Shown here piece after piece: positions 36,112 to 44,430 of a stretch of DNA of 64,000 nucleotides (position 1 is the stretch's first letter; every line of letters starts with the position of its first letter). The notes beneath the pieces were generated by a model. The model was not told the DNA's origin and did no database searches. It was given only the letters and a program-made list of their open reading frames with translations. The DNA comes from Corallococcus sp. AS-1-6 (GTDB taxonomy: Bacteria; Myxococcota; Myxococcia; Myxococcales; Myxococcaceae), in contig NZ_JAIQDE010000001.1 of NCBI RefSeq assembly GCF_020037015.1, forward strand, positions 620,001 through 684,000, written 5' to 3'. The position numbers and the translations under genes were made by a program.

Positions 36112-37347
36112 TCAGGGGGCAGCCAGGCCGTCCTCGGCCTTGGGAATGCCTCCGGAGCGGCTTGACGGGGTGCGCGGCACCGGGGAGAGCAGCTCCTCCA
36201 GCACGGAGCGGGCTCCGGCGGCACGCTCGCCCGGCGTGCCTCCCGAGGCCAGCGTGGACGGCGGCGCCTCCACCAGGGGCAGGTCCTCCAGCTTCACCTT
36301 CACCGTCATGGGGCGGCCCAGCCGGCGCAGGTGGAGCCGGATGTGCTGGCCCACGCCGCGCGCGGCCACCTGCCAGCGCAGCGTGTGGGCCCGCTCCACG
36401 GACAGCCGGTCCATGTTCAGGATGACGTCGCCGGTGCGCAGGCCCGCGCGGGCCGCGGGGCCGTCCTCCACCACGTCCGTCACCACCACGCCCCGGCCGC
36501 GGGGGTTCAGGTTGAAGGCCTGCGCCACCTCCGGGGAGAAGTCCTGCACGCTGATGCCCATCCACCCGCGGCGCATGCGCCCGTGGGCCTTGAGCTGCGG
36601 AATCACCGTCTTCGCGATGTCGATGGGGATGGCGAACCCGATGCCCTGGCCGGACACGTTCACGGCGTTGGCCACCGCCACCACGTCGCCGTGCAGGTCC
36701 AACACCGGCCCGCCGGAGTTGCCCGGGTTGATGGAGGCGTCCATCTGCAGGTAGTCGAAGTCGCCGTCGCGGCCGTTGGGCGTCACGTCCGTGCGGCCCA
36801 CGTAGCTCACCACGCCCACCGTCACGGAGTGCGCCAGCCCGAACGGGTTGCCGATGACGACCACCCAGTCCGCGATGCCCACGTGGGACGCGGACGCCAG
36901 CTTCAGCACCGGCAGCTTCCGGGGCGCGTCCACCTTGAGGAGCGCGCAGTCCGTGCGCTCGTCCTCGCCCACCACCGTGGCGGGGAACTCCTCCACGTAG
37001 CCGTTGGCGCTGCGGATGGAGATGGTGACCTCCGAGGCCCCGTCCACCACGTGCGCGCTGGTGAGGATGTAGCCGTCCGGGTGGATGATGAACCCGGAGC
37101 CGATGCCGCGCTGGGGCTCCTCGCCCGGGGCCACGTCCGCCAGGTCCTGGCGCGTGGTGATGGACACCACGGCCGGCATGGCCTTGCGGGCCACTTCACT
37201 GATGTTGGAGTGCTGCCGGGAGACGGCGCGGTTGCGCGACTCCAGCCACAGCTTCCCGGGCGGGCGGGTCCCGGCGCTCGCCGCCGTCCCCAGCGCGCAC
37301 GCCAGCACCGCCAGTGTGATGCCGCCCCCGAACCGCGTCCAACCCAT
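36112..37347 (-). CDS. HtrA/DegP-type serine protease with one PDZ domain
   Basis: 411 aa from the ATG at 37347, chosen because it opens onto a signal peptide (TLAVLACALGTAASAG). The trypsin-like domain keeps the catalytic triad: His in LTSAHVVDGA, Asp in DERTDCALLK, Ser in INPGNSGGPVL. A single PDZ domain follows (RGWMGISVQDFS, GVVVTDVVEDGPAARAGLRTGDVIL). A Pro/Ser-rich tail ends the protein. It acts in the periplasm on misfolded or regulatory substrates. One PDZ makes it closer to DegS-like forms, but there is no clear C-terminal membrane anchor. Confidence 0.93.
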   Translation of the reverse strand: MGWTRFGGGITLAVLACALGTAASAGTRPPGKLWLESRNRAVSRQHSNISEVARKAMPAVVSITTRQDLADVAPGEEPQRGIGSGFIIHPDGYILTSAHVVDGASEVTISIRSANGYVEEFPATVVGEDERTDCALLKVDAPRKLPVLKLASASHVGIADWVVVIGNPFGLAHSVTVGVVSYVGRTDVTPNGRDGDFDYLQMDASINPGNSGGPVLDLHGDVVAVANAVNVSGQGIGFAIPIDIAKTVIPQLKAHGRMRRGWMGISVQDFSPEVAQAFNLNPRGRGVVVTDVVEDGPAARAGLRTGDVILNMDRLSVERAHTLRWQVAARGVGQHIRLHLRRLGRPMTVKVKLEDLPLVEAPPSTLASGGTPGERAAGARSVLEELLSPVPRTPSSRSGGIPKAEDGLAAP

Positions 37348-37499
37348 GGGCCCCGCCTTCCCACCACCGTCCAACCCAATGCCCCGGCGCAACCTAGGCA
37401 CGGGGTGGGGCGGGGGGAAGGGGCAGGCCGGCGATCAGCAACCGGCCCCGCGGGGACCCATGGCCGCCGCGGCGCCGGCTCCGGCGCCTACTTCGGCGC

Positions 37500-37787
37500 C
37501 TACTTCTTCTTGGCGATGATGTCGTTGATGGCCGCCCGGTCCTCGGCGGTGATGCGCTCGCGCGGGCCCGCCGCGTTGGCGGACTTCTGCGACACGGCGC
37601 CCTTCGCGTCCTCCAGCGCGTCCCCCACGCTGCCCTTCACCTTGTCCAGGGTGGAAGGGTTCACGGTGCGCTTCCAGGTGCGCTCCATGTGCTCCAGGGG
37701 GGAACGGCCATCCACGTTGCCCCGCGCCAGGAAGACGCCCAGACCCACCGCGCAGGTCGTCCAGACCAGGAACTTCAACACGCCCAT
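37500..37787 (-). CDS. Small membrane-anchored hypothetical protein
   Basis: 95 aa, ATG preceded by a strong AGGAGG about 10 nt upstream. An N-terminal hydrophobic segment (VLKFLVWTTCAVGLGVFLA) is followed by a charged helical part (LEHMERTWKRTVNPSTLDKVKGS, LEDAKGAVSQKS) and a lysine-rich end (DIIAKKK). No known domain. It is divergent from the CFI-box gene and lies upstream of the HtrA gene on the same strand (152 nt gap). The strong RBS suggests good expression. Confidence 0.75.
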   Translation of the reverse strand: MGVLKFLVWTTCAVGLGVFLARGNVDGRSPLEHMERTWKRTVNPSTLDKVKGSVGDALEDAKGAVSQKSANAAGPRERITAEDRAAINDIIAKKK

Positions 37788-37900
37788 GATTCACATCCTC
37801 CTACGTCGTCTTACATTGGCCCGGGGCACATGGCGAGTTTCCTGACCTGTCGCTCGGGAGTCGCTGACAGGGGCCCTGGGGGCCCTTAAGGTCCAGGCGC

Positions 37901-38965
37901 TTGCAGCCCGAAGAACTCATCAGGGCCGCCCAGACGCGGGCGGCGGGATTGGACGTGGGGCGGGGGGACGCGGCGCTGGAGCGCGTGCGGGCCCAGGCCT
38001 CGGCGTTGTTCGCGAAACTGCCGGAGCCCCCGGTGTACCGGCGCGCGGAGGACCCGTCGCGCAAGGCGGCGCAGGCGCTCTTGCCGGAGATGGAGCGGGT
38101 GCTGGCGGAGGCCTTCGCGGTGGCGCGCGAGCCGGCGGTGTCGCCGCTGGTGGACCGGCTGGTGGCGGCCCTCCGCGCGCACGCGGAGGCGCTGGTGCAC
38201 ACCGCGGACGGCCGGCTGGAGGCGGCGGAGCTGGCGTGGCGCAAGGCGCAGGAGCTGGAGCGCGCCGCGCACCCCACGCGTCAGATGGTGGGCCAGCCGT
38301 CCCGGCCGCCGCCGGTGTTCGACAAGGGGACGGGCCTGTCGCGCTACGACCCGCGCAACGCGGCCCAGGCGACCGTGAAGCTGGTGTGCCCCAACACGGG
38401 CTGCAAGCGCATGGGGGACTACGCCTTCGTCCCGACGCACGCCTACCACCGCTTCGTCTGCCCGGCGTGCCGGGTGCCCTTCCTGGCCTACTTCGGGGAA
38501 CTGAAGGGCCTGGAGGTGGAGCACCGGCGCAGCTCCAGGCGCTACCGCTTCACGGTGGACGAGGTGGGCAGCACCGTCACCACGCGCATCGACTTCGAGG
38601 AGGCGGGCGGGCAGGAGTTCCCGGCCGCGCGGCGCGACCTTCTGGCCTTCCTCTACACGGAGCAGCGGGAGCTGAAGGTCGTGGTGAACCTCACCAACGG
38701 CAAGCTGATGTGGGTGAGCCCCGCGTCGTCGTGCTTCGTGGTGACGGCGGCCTTTGGCGAGGGCGCGCCGGAGCTCACGGCCTTCCGCGCCTTCCGCGAC
38801 GACGTGCTCAGGAAGAGCCGGCTCGGCCAGGGGTTCATCGACGGTTACTATCACTGGGGCCCTCCGCTGGCGGCGTGGGTGGTGCGCAGGCCCCGGGTGC
38901 GGGCGGGGGTGCGCTGGGCCCTGACGCGGGTGCACGGCCGCCTGACACGGAAGGAACGCGGATGA
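37901..38965 (+). CDS. CFI-box-CTERM domain protein with zinc ribbon
   Basis: 354 aa, TTG start. The N-terminal third is helical (Ala/Glu/Arg-rich). A zinc ribbon follows (CPNTGC...FVCPAC), then a beta-rich middle (RYRFTVDEVGSTVTTRIDF), and finally the C-terminal CFI-box: CFVVTAAFGEGAPELTAFRA, RDDVLRKSRLGQGFIDGYY, WGPPLAAWV. This terminal domain is recognised as a widespread but uncharacterised C-terminal module in myxobacteria and related groups. The stop overlaps the TlpA-like gene by 4 nt (ATGA). Confidence 0.82.
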   Translation: MQPEELIRAAQTRAAGLDVGRGDAALERVRAQASALFAKLPEPPVYRRAEDPSRKAAQALLPEMERVLAEAFAVAREPAVSPLVDRLVAALRAHAEALVHTADGRLEAAELAWRKAQELERAAHPTRQMVGQPSRPPPVFDKGTGLSRYDPRNAAQATVKLVCPNTGCKRMGDYAFVPTHAYHRFVCPACRVPFLAYFGELKGLEVEHRRSSRRYRFTVDEVGSTVTTRIDFEEAGGQEFPAARRDLLAFLYTEQRELKVVVNLTNGKLMWVSPASSCFVVTAAFGEGAPELTAFRAFRDDVLRKSRLGQGFIDGYYHWGPPLAAWVVRRPRVRAGVRWALTRVHGRLTRKERG

Positions 38966-39540
38966 CACAGCAGGCTGGGACGGAAGGGACGCCGCCGCCG
39001 GGCGCGCGCGGGGACAAGGCCAAGACGGCGCTGTCCGTGGTGGCGGTGCTGGGGCTGGCGGCGCTGGCGTTCCTGGGCGTGCGCGAGGCGCAGCGGGCGC
39101 GGCTGGTGCCGGACGGGGTGTCGCCGCCGGCCTTCCAGTTGACGAAGCACGAGGGCGGCTCGCTCGCGCTGTCGGACCTGAAGGGGCGGGTGGTGATGCT
39201 CGACTTCTGGGCCACCTGGTGTCCGCCGTGCCGCGAGGAGATGCCGTCCCTGGTGAAGCTGGCCAAGGAGTACGAGTCCCAGGGGCTCGTCTTCGTGGCG
39301 GCCAGCCGGGACGAGGGCTCCACGGCGTCCCAGGAGGTGGACTACTTCCTCCAGCGCTTCCAGCCGGACCTGCGGCCGTACGTCGTCTACGCGGACGACA
39401 ACATGGCGCGGGCCTTCCAGGTGAACGCGCTGCCCACGCTCTACTTCCTGGACCGGGACGGCAAGGTCATCGACGCGCAGCGCGGCATGCTGTCCGAGGA
39501 CGGCCTGCGCCGCCGCATCGAGCGCGCGCTCAAGCGCTAG
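38962..39540 (+). CDS. TlpA/ResA-like membrane-anchored thiol-disulfide oxidoreductase
   Basis: 192 aa from the ATG at 38962, coupled by ATGA to the CFI-box gene. One N-terminal membrane segment (ALSVVAVLGLAALAFLG) anchors a periplasmic thioredoxin fold with VVMLDFWATWCPPCREEMP (CPPC active site), LVFVAASRDE and the cis-Pro segment NALPTLYFLDRDGKV. It probably reduces or transfers disulfides in secreted proteins or cytochromes; partner unknown. The gene for the acyltransferase/C-Ala fusion starts about 10 nt later. Confidence 0.9.
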   Translation: MTQQAGTEGTPPPGARGDKAKTALSVVAVLGLAALAFLGVREAQRARLVPDGVSPPAFQLTKHEGGSLALSDLKGRVVMLDFWATWCPPCREEMPSLVKLAKEYESQGLVFVAASRDEGSTASQEVDYFLQRFQPDLRPYVVYADDNMARAFQVNALPTLYFLDRDGKVIDAQRGMLSEDGLRRRIERALKR

Positions 39541-39550
39541 AGTGGAGGGC

Positions 39551-41389
39551 ATGACCCTCTACGACGCGGACACGGTCGACACGTGCACCTGGCCGCAGAC
39601 GCCTCAAGCGCGTCTGGCGCGTGACTACTTCGTCCCGCTGATGAAGCGCGGCAGCACCGCCTTCCTCTCCGACCGCACCACCCTGCGGCTGCTGGCGATG
39701 GATGACCTGCGCATCCCGCTGGCCATCAACGAGGCGGAGTACGGCAACTCCCCGCTGCACTCGCTGTGGGTGCGCTACATCGGCCTGCCGGTGCAGGCGG
39801 TGACGGCGCGGACGTACGGCGCGGCGCGCGCGGTGGTGATGCGCGGGGCCATGCGGACGCTGGGCGGGATGTTGAAGGCGGCGCGCATCGACAAGTGCGT
39901 CTACGTGGACCACTGGCTGGTGCTGCGCAACCTGAGCGTGGAGCTCGACGAGGCCCGGCTGGAGCGCCTCACCGCCTTCCTCGTCGAGCGGTTCCCCGGC
40001 CACGCCATCGTGTTCCCCGCCATCAACCCGGCGAACGCGTCGCCGCTGCTCAACACGCTGGCCGCGCGGGACTACGGCTTCGTCTACGGGTCGCACACGC
40101 GCATGACGCTGCCCACGCACGAGGTCAGCCGGCAGGTGCGCGAGAACCGGCGCCGCGACGGGCGGCTGCTGGAGGCCGCGGGCTACCGCGTCGTGGACGG
40201 GCGGGAGCTGCCGGAGTGCGCGCCCCGGCTGCGGGAGCTGTACCGGTCGCTCAACGCGGACAAGTACCACTCCACGCTCGACTTCACGGAGGAGTGGTTC
40301 GCGTGGACGCTGCGCGAGGGCATCTTCCAGTACTGGCTCGCGGTGAAGGACGGGCGCGTGGACGGTTTCTACGCCACGCACGTCAGCGACGACACGGTCT
40401 GGTCCCCGCTGTTCGGCTATGACCTGTCGCTGCCGCAGGAGCTGGGTCTGTACCGGGGGCTCGTGCACCGGCTGATGCAGGACGCGCTGGAGGTGGGGCT
40501 CACCATCGAGCTGGGGCCGGGCGCGGATCCGTTCAAGAGCCTGCGCGGCTCGCAGCCGGTGCCCCGCTGGACGGCGTATTACGTGAAGCACCTGTCGGGC
40601 TTCCGCCAGTACGCGTGGCGCACGCTGCAGCGCTACGTCAACGGAGGCGTGCGGCCCGCGGCGAACGCGATGCTGCGCAAGATTGATGGTGACGGCATCG
40701 TCGGCTTCGGACCGCTGACGCTGCCCTTCACACCGCCCACGGGACAGACGCCGCGCGAAGCGGCCCGGGCGCTGCGCGAGCAGGTGGACGCGCTGGAGGA
40801 CTCCCTGGAGTCCGCCGCCCGCCTGGAGGGCGAGGCCCGGCTGCGCGCGCTCTCGCCGCTGTCGCAGACCCTGCACAACTGGCCGCAGCCCATGCGCCGG
40901 GTGGTGGCCCTGCGCGAGCGGCTGACGCGGCTGGAGCAGGAGGCGCGCCGCAAGCCCGCGCAGGCCGCGGCGCCCACGAGCGTGGCTCCCGCGGACCAGG
41001 CCCGGCAGCTCCTCCAGGACGCGACTCGCTGGGGGGACACGGCGCTCGTCGCCGCGCACCTGGGCGAGGTCCCGGCCCCGCACCTCAAGGCGCTGGTGGA
41101 GGCGCTGCGGCAGGCGGCGGGCAGCGTGGGCGTGGTGCTCACCGCCACGCGCGGCGGCAAGGTGGTGCTGGTAACGGCCGCGAGCGACGCGCTCCGAGGC
41201 CAGGGCGTGGACGCGGGCCAGCTCATGGCCCAGGCGGCGCCCTGCGTGGAGGGCAAGGGCGGCGGCTCGCCGGAGGTGGCGTGGGGTGGCGGCTCGCGCG
41301 CGGACGGCATCGAGGCGGCGCTCAGCGCGACCCGGCGCTTCGTGGAGTCGCGGCTCGCGGGCCCGGTGCCGTCCGGCGGCGTGGGCTGA
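39551..41389 (+). CDS. GNAT/FemAB-like acyltransferase fused to an AlaRS C-Ala-like domain
   Basis: 612 aa from the ATG at 39551 (a GTG at 39542 is possible; GGAGG lies between). About residues 1-400 look like the BioF2/FemAB-type GNAT superfamily: a first half with FLVERFPGHAIVFPAINPANAS, then VRENRRRDGRLLEAAGYRV, then SLNADKYHSTLDFTEEWFAW, FQYWLAVKDGRVDGFYATHV, and GPGADPFKSLRGSQPVPRW, the family's C-terminal 'gxxxyKxxxG' type motif. About 400-460 are coiled coil. The last ~145 residues match the alanyl-tRNA-synthetase C-terminal domain: a coiled segment, VGVVLTATRGGKVVLVTAAS, and EGKGGGSPEVAWGGG (near 567-581), the GKGGGRPDMAQAGG motif of AlaRS. C-Ala binds the tRNA elbow. No editing or catalytic AlaRS domain is present. 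A role as an alanyl-tRNA-dependent transferase is my inference. Confidence 0.72.
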   Translation: MTLYDADTVDTCTWPQTPQARLARDYFVPLMKRGSTAFLSDRTTLRLLAMDDLRIPLAINEAEYGNSPLHSLWVRYIGLPVQAVTARTYGAARAVVMRGAMRTLGGMLKAARIDKCVYVDHWLVLRNLSVELDEARLERLTAFLVERFPGHAIVFPAINPANASPLLNTLAARDYGFVYGSHTRMTLPTHEVSRQVRENRRRDGRLLEAAGYRVVDGRELPECAPRLRELYRSLNADKYHSTLDFTEEWFAWTLREGIFQYWLAVKDGRVDGFYATHVSDDTVWSPLFGYDLSLPQELGLYRGLVHRLMQDALEVGLTIELGPGADPFKSLRGSQPVPRWTAYYVKHLSGFRQYAWRTLQRYVNGGVRPAANAMLRKIDGDGIVGFGPLTLPFTPPTGQTPREAARALREQVDALEDSLESAARLEGEARLRALSPLSQTLHNWPQPMRRVVALRERLTRLEQEARRKPAQAAAPTSVAPADQARQLLQDATRWGDTALVAAHLGEVPAPHLKALVEALRQAAGSVGVVLTATRGGKVVLVTAASDALRGQGVDAGQLMAQAAPCVEGKGGGSPEVAWGGGSRADGIEAALSATRRFVESRLAGPVPSGGVG

Positions 41390-41392
41390 GCG

Positions 41393-41719
41393 TCAGAGCA
41401 CCTGACGCACGGCCTCCTCCAGCTTCGCCCTGGGCACGGCGCCCACCACCTGCTTCACCACCTTCCCCCCCTTGAAGAACAGCAGGGTGGGCATGGCGCG
41501 GATGCCGTACTGCTCGGGCGTCCGCGGGTGGTCGTCCACGTTGAGCTTGGCCATCTTCATCCGGCCCTTGTACTCGGCGGCCAGTGAGTCGATGACCGGC
41601 GCGAGGACCCGGCAGGGCGGGCACCAGGTGGCGGTGAAGTCCACCAGCACCGGCTCGTTCGACTCCAGCACCTCCCGTTGGAACTCCGCGTCTCCCAGCT
41701 CAATGACGTCGCCAGCCAT
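41393..41719 (-). CDS. trx: Thioredoxin
   Basis: 108 aa from the ATG at 41719, chosen because AAGG lies about 10 nt upstream; a nearer ATG three codons upstream overlaps that site. It has the canonical thioredoxin core: VLVDFTATWCPPCRVLAPVID with a CPPC active site instead of the usual CGPC, MAKLNVDDHP, and the cis-Pro segment IRAMPTLLFFKGGK. It serves cytoplasmic disulfide reduction with thioredoxin reductase. The CPPC sequence may shift its redox potential. It converges on the GNAT/C-Ala gene, 3 nt away. Confidence 0.93.
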   Translation of the reverse strand: MAGDVIELGDAEFQREVLESNEPVLVDFTATWCPPCRVLAPVIDSLAAEYKGRMKMAKLNVDDHPRTPEQYGIRAMPTLLFFKGGKVVKQVVGAVPRAKLEEAVRQVL

Positions 41720-41814
41720 GGGGCCCATCCTTCGCGTGAAGGGCGCGGGCCTCACGTGGGGCCGCGCCTCGTGTCCACGGGATGTAATCGCGGCCGGCAG
41801 CCGCGACGAGCGCC

Positions 41815-41841
41815 CCTGGCGGGACGCATTGTTCCGCCAGG
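41815..41841 (-). terminator. Hairpin after the LysR gene
   Basis: CCTGGCGG (41815-41822) pairs perfectly with CCGCCAGG (41834-41841) around an 11-nt loop, just after the lysR stop. No T tract follows on the minus strand; it may terminate lysR or act as an operator of trx. Confidence 0.45.
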
Positions 41842-41847
41842 AGCCCT

Positions 41848-42759
41848 CTACTCCTCCTGCCACGGCAGCGCGGCGCCGCGCGCGGACAGCAGCTTGAGGA
41901 AGGCGCGCACCTTGAGGGGCAACTGCCGGCTGCTCGGGTAGACGGCGAAGATGGGCAGGCCCGGAGGCGTGTCCGCCTCCAGCACGGGGACGAGCAGCCC
42001 CGCGCGCACGTCGTCCGCCACCAGCGACGCCGCGAGCCGCACGATGCCCAGTCCCGCTCGCGCCGCCGCCTGGCCCGCGCGCTCGCTCGGCACGCGCAGG
42101 CGGCCCGTCACCGGCACGGTGCGCGCGCTCCGGCCCTCTCCGAAGAACCACACCTCGTCGGTGCCGGACTCGGCCAGGAGGATGCACTCGTGGGCCGTCA
42201 GCGCCTCGGGCGTCCGGGGCGTGCCGTGGCGGCCGAGGTAATGCGGGCTGGCGTAGTAGCCTGTGCGCAGACGCCCGAGCCTGCGCGCCATCAGCGACGA
42301 GTCCGCGAGCGGCCCGGTGCGCAGCGCCAGGTCGTACTCCTCCGCGATGAGGTCCACGTGCGTCTGCGCGAGCGACACCTCCACGCGCAGCCGGGGGTGG
42401 TGCAGGAGCAGCTCCGCGATGACGGGCGTGAGCAGCTCGCCCAGCAGCGACAGCGTGGCGATGCGCAGCGTGCCCTGGGGCGTGCCGCGTGACTCGCTCA
42501 CCGCCGCGTTCACCTCGCGGGCCTCGGCGACGAGCCGCGCGCAGTGCGCGTGGTACTCGCGGCCCGCCTCCGTGAGGCGGAGCCTGCGCGTGTTGCGCTC
42601 GAGCAGCCGGATGCCCAGGCGCTCCTCCAGGGCGGCCAGCCGGCGGCTCACCGTGGACTTGCGCAGGCCCAGGCGCTCCGCCGCGGAGGTGATGCTGGCC
42701 GCCGCCACCACCTCCGCGAAGAGGACCATGTCGTCCAGCAGGGGCGGGTTCGCGGCCAC
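41848..42759 (-). CDS. LysR-family transcriptional regulator
   Basis: 303 aa, GTG start (a second candidate Met ten residues in). N-terminal winged helix: DDMVLFAEVVAAASITSAAERLGLRKSTVSRRLAALEERLGIRLLER, with the T-rich recognition helix SxxTVSRRL. The C-terminal effector domain is of periplasmic-binding type (VSLAQTHVDLIAEEYDLALR). It resembles the AaeR/CrgA-like branch. The target is unknown: no divergent enzyme gene is adjacent; the upstream gene on the same strand encodes a PKD-type lipoprotein. Confidence 0.92.
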   Translation of the reverse strand: MAANPPLLDDMVLFAEVVAAASITSAAERLGLRKSTVSRRLAALEERLGIRLLERNTRRLRLTEAGREYHAHCARLVAEAREVNAAVSESRGTPQGTLRIATLSLLGELLTPVIAELLLHHPRLRVEVSLAQTHVDLIAEEYDLALRTGPLADSSLMARRLGRLRTGYYASPHYLGRHGTPRTPEALTAHECILLAESGTDEVWFFGEGRSARTVPVTGRLRVPSERAGQAAARAGLGIVRLAASLVADDVRAGLLVPVLEADTPPGLPIFAVYPSSRQLPLKVRAFLKLLSARGAALPWQEE

Positions 42760-42807
42760 GACCGCCAGCCTATGTCCCGGGTGGAACCGGCGCGAGCCCG
42801 CCGTGCG

Positions 42808-43785
42808 TCAGTCGTTGGCCGCGCCCGCGAGGATCCACGAGCGGACCAGGACGTTGAGGCCGGGGTGCTGGTCGAAGTACTCGGGCTTGCCCGTGGGCAT
42901 GCGGTCTCCGCACTCCGTGCCCTCCATCTTCCGGATGAGCGCCGAGTTGTCCGGGTCGCCGGGCGTGACGCGCCGGAGGTTGCCGCAGGCCCTGGCGGTG
43001 ACGTTGACCAGGTTCGCGTGGCTGCTGGCCGCCGCGAGGCTCAGGTTTCCGGCCTTGCCGTGGCAGGTCGTGCACTCCCCGGTGCTCCACAGCGCCTGGA
43101 CGTCCGCGCCGTAGCGGGGCACCGACACGGGCAGGGTGACGGTCCGCACCACGGGCGGGCTCACGCCATCCGAGACGCTCACGGAGAAGGTGAACGCGGT
43201 CTGCGTGGCCACGACGGGCGAATACCACTGCGCGCTCGGGCCCTGGGTGCCGCCCACCCAGGTGCCAGGGGTGCTGGGGGCGACCTGCGCCCACGTGTAG
43301 GTCAGCGGGTCGCCGTCCGGGTCGCTCGCGGTGACGGAGAGGGTGCCGGTCGCTCCGGCCACCAGCGACGTGGGCGCCAGGGTGTCGCTCACGGTGGGCG
43401 CCTGGTTGCTCTTGCGCACGGAGACCTCGATGGAGCCCTCGGTGGTGCCACCCTTGCCGTCGCTCACGGTGACCTTCAGCCGGAAGCTCCGGGCGCTGTC
43501 CACGTCGGGCGCGGTCCAGGAGGGCTGGGGCGCGGAGGGGTTGTCGAAGGTGCCCGCTGGGGAGGCAGGCTCCTGCGTCCAGGAGTAGGTGAGCGAATCT
43601 CCGTCAGCATCCGACGCCTCCAACGTCGTCTCGACCGGCGTGCCAGACGTCACGCTCGCGGCCTGCACGGTGGGGCCGGTGAGGGTGGGCGGCGTGTTGG
43701 GCGCGGGGGAGGCATCATCACCGCAGGAGATTCCTCCCGACCCGATGACCAGCAGGGGCAACAGGAGCCGTAGGGAAAGGTGCAT
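42808..43785 (-). CDS. Lipoprotein with PKD/cadherin-like domains and a CxxCH haem-binding end
   Basis: 325 aa from the ATG at 43785, which starts a lipoprotein signal (LLLPLLVIGSGGISC). Two Ig-like/PKD-like repeats follow, each with an acidic DADGDSLTYSW or DPDGDPLTYTW loop typical of calcium-binding adhesion repeats. At about residue 236 comes CTTCH, a c-type haem-binding motif, in a ~90-residue C-terminal domain (ECTTCHGKAGN ... RKMEGTECGDRMPTG), similar to planctomycete-type cytochrome-like domains. Likely an outer-membrane redox or adhesion protein. Confidence 0.85.
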   Translation of the reverse strand: MHLSLRLLLPLLVIGSGGISCGDDASPAPNTPPTLTGPTVQAASVTSGTPVETTLEASDADGDSLTYSWTQEPASPAGTFDNPSAPQPSWTAPDVDSARSFRLKVTVSDGKGGTTEGSIEVSVRKSNQAPTVSDTLAPTSLVAGATGTLSVTASDPDGDPLTYTWAQVAPSTPGTWVGGTQGPSAQWYSPVVATQTAFTFSVSVSDGVSPPVVRTVTLPVSVPRYGADVQALWSTGECTTCHGKAGNLSLAAASSHANLVNVTARACGNLRRVTPGDPDNSALIRKMEGTECGDRMPTGKPEYFDQHPGLNVLVRSWILAGAAND

Positions 43786-43920
43786 GGGGGTCCTCGGAAC
43801 GCGAGTGCCCGGCAAGCTGGTACGCGGTGGTGATTTCAACCCAGTGTCCGCGAGGGTTGGACAAAATCAGGCTGAAGCACGTTCAGGATGTTCTTGAAGG
43901 CAGTCCGGTCAGAGCACGCC

Positions 43921-44391
43921 ATGTTCCGAATCGAGTCAGAGAAAGAGTTGCTGCGCGCGTTCCGCTCCAGGGATCGCAAGCACGTTGAACTGCCCAAGGG
44001 CACCCAGCTCCCGCTCTTCGTCCGGGACTACCTCTCGTGGGTGGATCCGTACGGGGTGCGCGTCTTCCTGGTGTTCGTCGCCCCCGGGGGCAATCGGCCC
44101 ACGGGCATCGCCTTCCGCAGGGATCAACAGGGGGACCCGACCCTGTCGCCCAAGATGTGTGAGTGGTGCCGGACGGCCACCGATGCGGAGATCGGCCTGC
44201 TCACCACGGATGTGGATTCGAAGCGCCGGGTGGGTGTGAACGTCTGCCTGGACCTGCGCTGCGGTGAGCGGCTGGAGGCCATGTCGGACCGGACCGGCCG
44301 CAGCGACCTGGACGACAAGGCGCGGCTGGTGGAGCGCATGGCGCGCTTCGCGAGCGAAGCGCTGGGGCTGGAGCCCGGCTCGGACGCGTGA
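43921..44391 (+). CDS. FBP/FusB-type treble-clef zinc-finger protein
   Basis: 156 aa from the ATG at 43921 (an in-frame ATG at 43888 is also possible). The N-terminal half is helical (ESEKELLRAFRSRDRKHVEL). The C-terminal half is a four-cysteine treble clef: CEWCRTATDAEIGLLTTDV and VNVCLDLRCGERL. The combination resembles the FBP C-terminal domain of FusB-family EF-G-binding proteins, which in staphylococci release EF-G from fusidic-acid-stalled ribosomes. Whether this one touches EF-G is not known. It converges on the NRPS gene. Confidence 0.75.
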   Translation: MFRIESEKELLRAFRSRDRKHVELPKGTQLPLFVRDYLSWVDPYGVRVFLVFVAPGGNRPTGIAFRRDQQGDPTLSPKMCEWCRTATDAEIGLLTTDVDSKRRVGVNVCLDLRCGERLEAMSDRTGRSDLDDKARLVERMARFASEALGLEPGSDA

Positions 44392-44430
44392 GGCGGCGGG
44401 CCCGCGCGTCCGGGCCCGCGCCCCTTTCCG

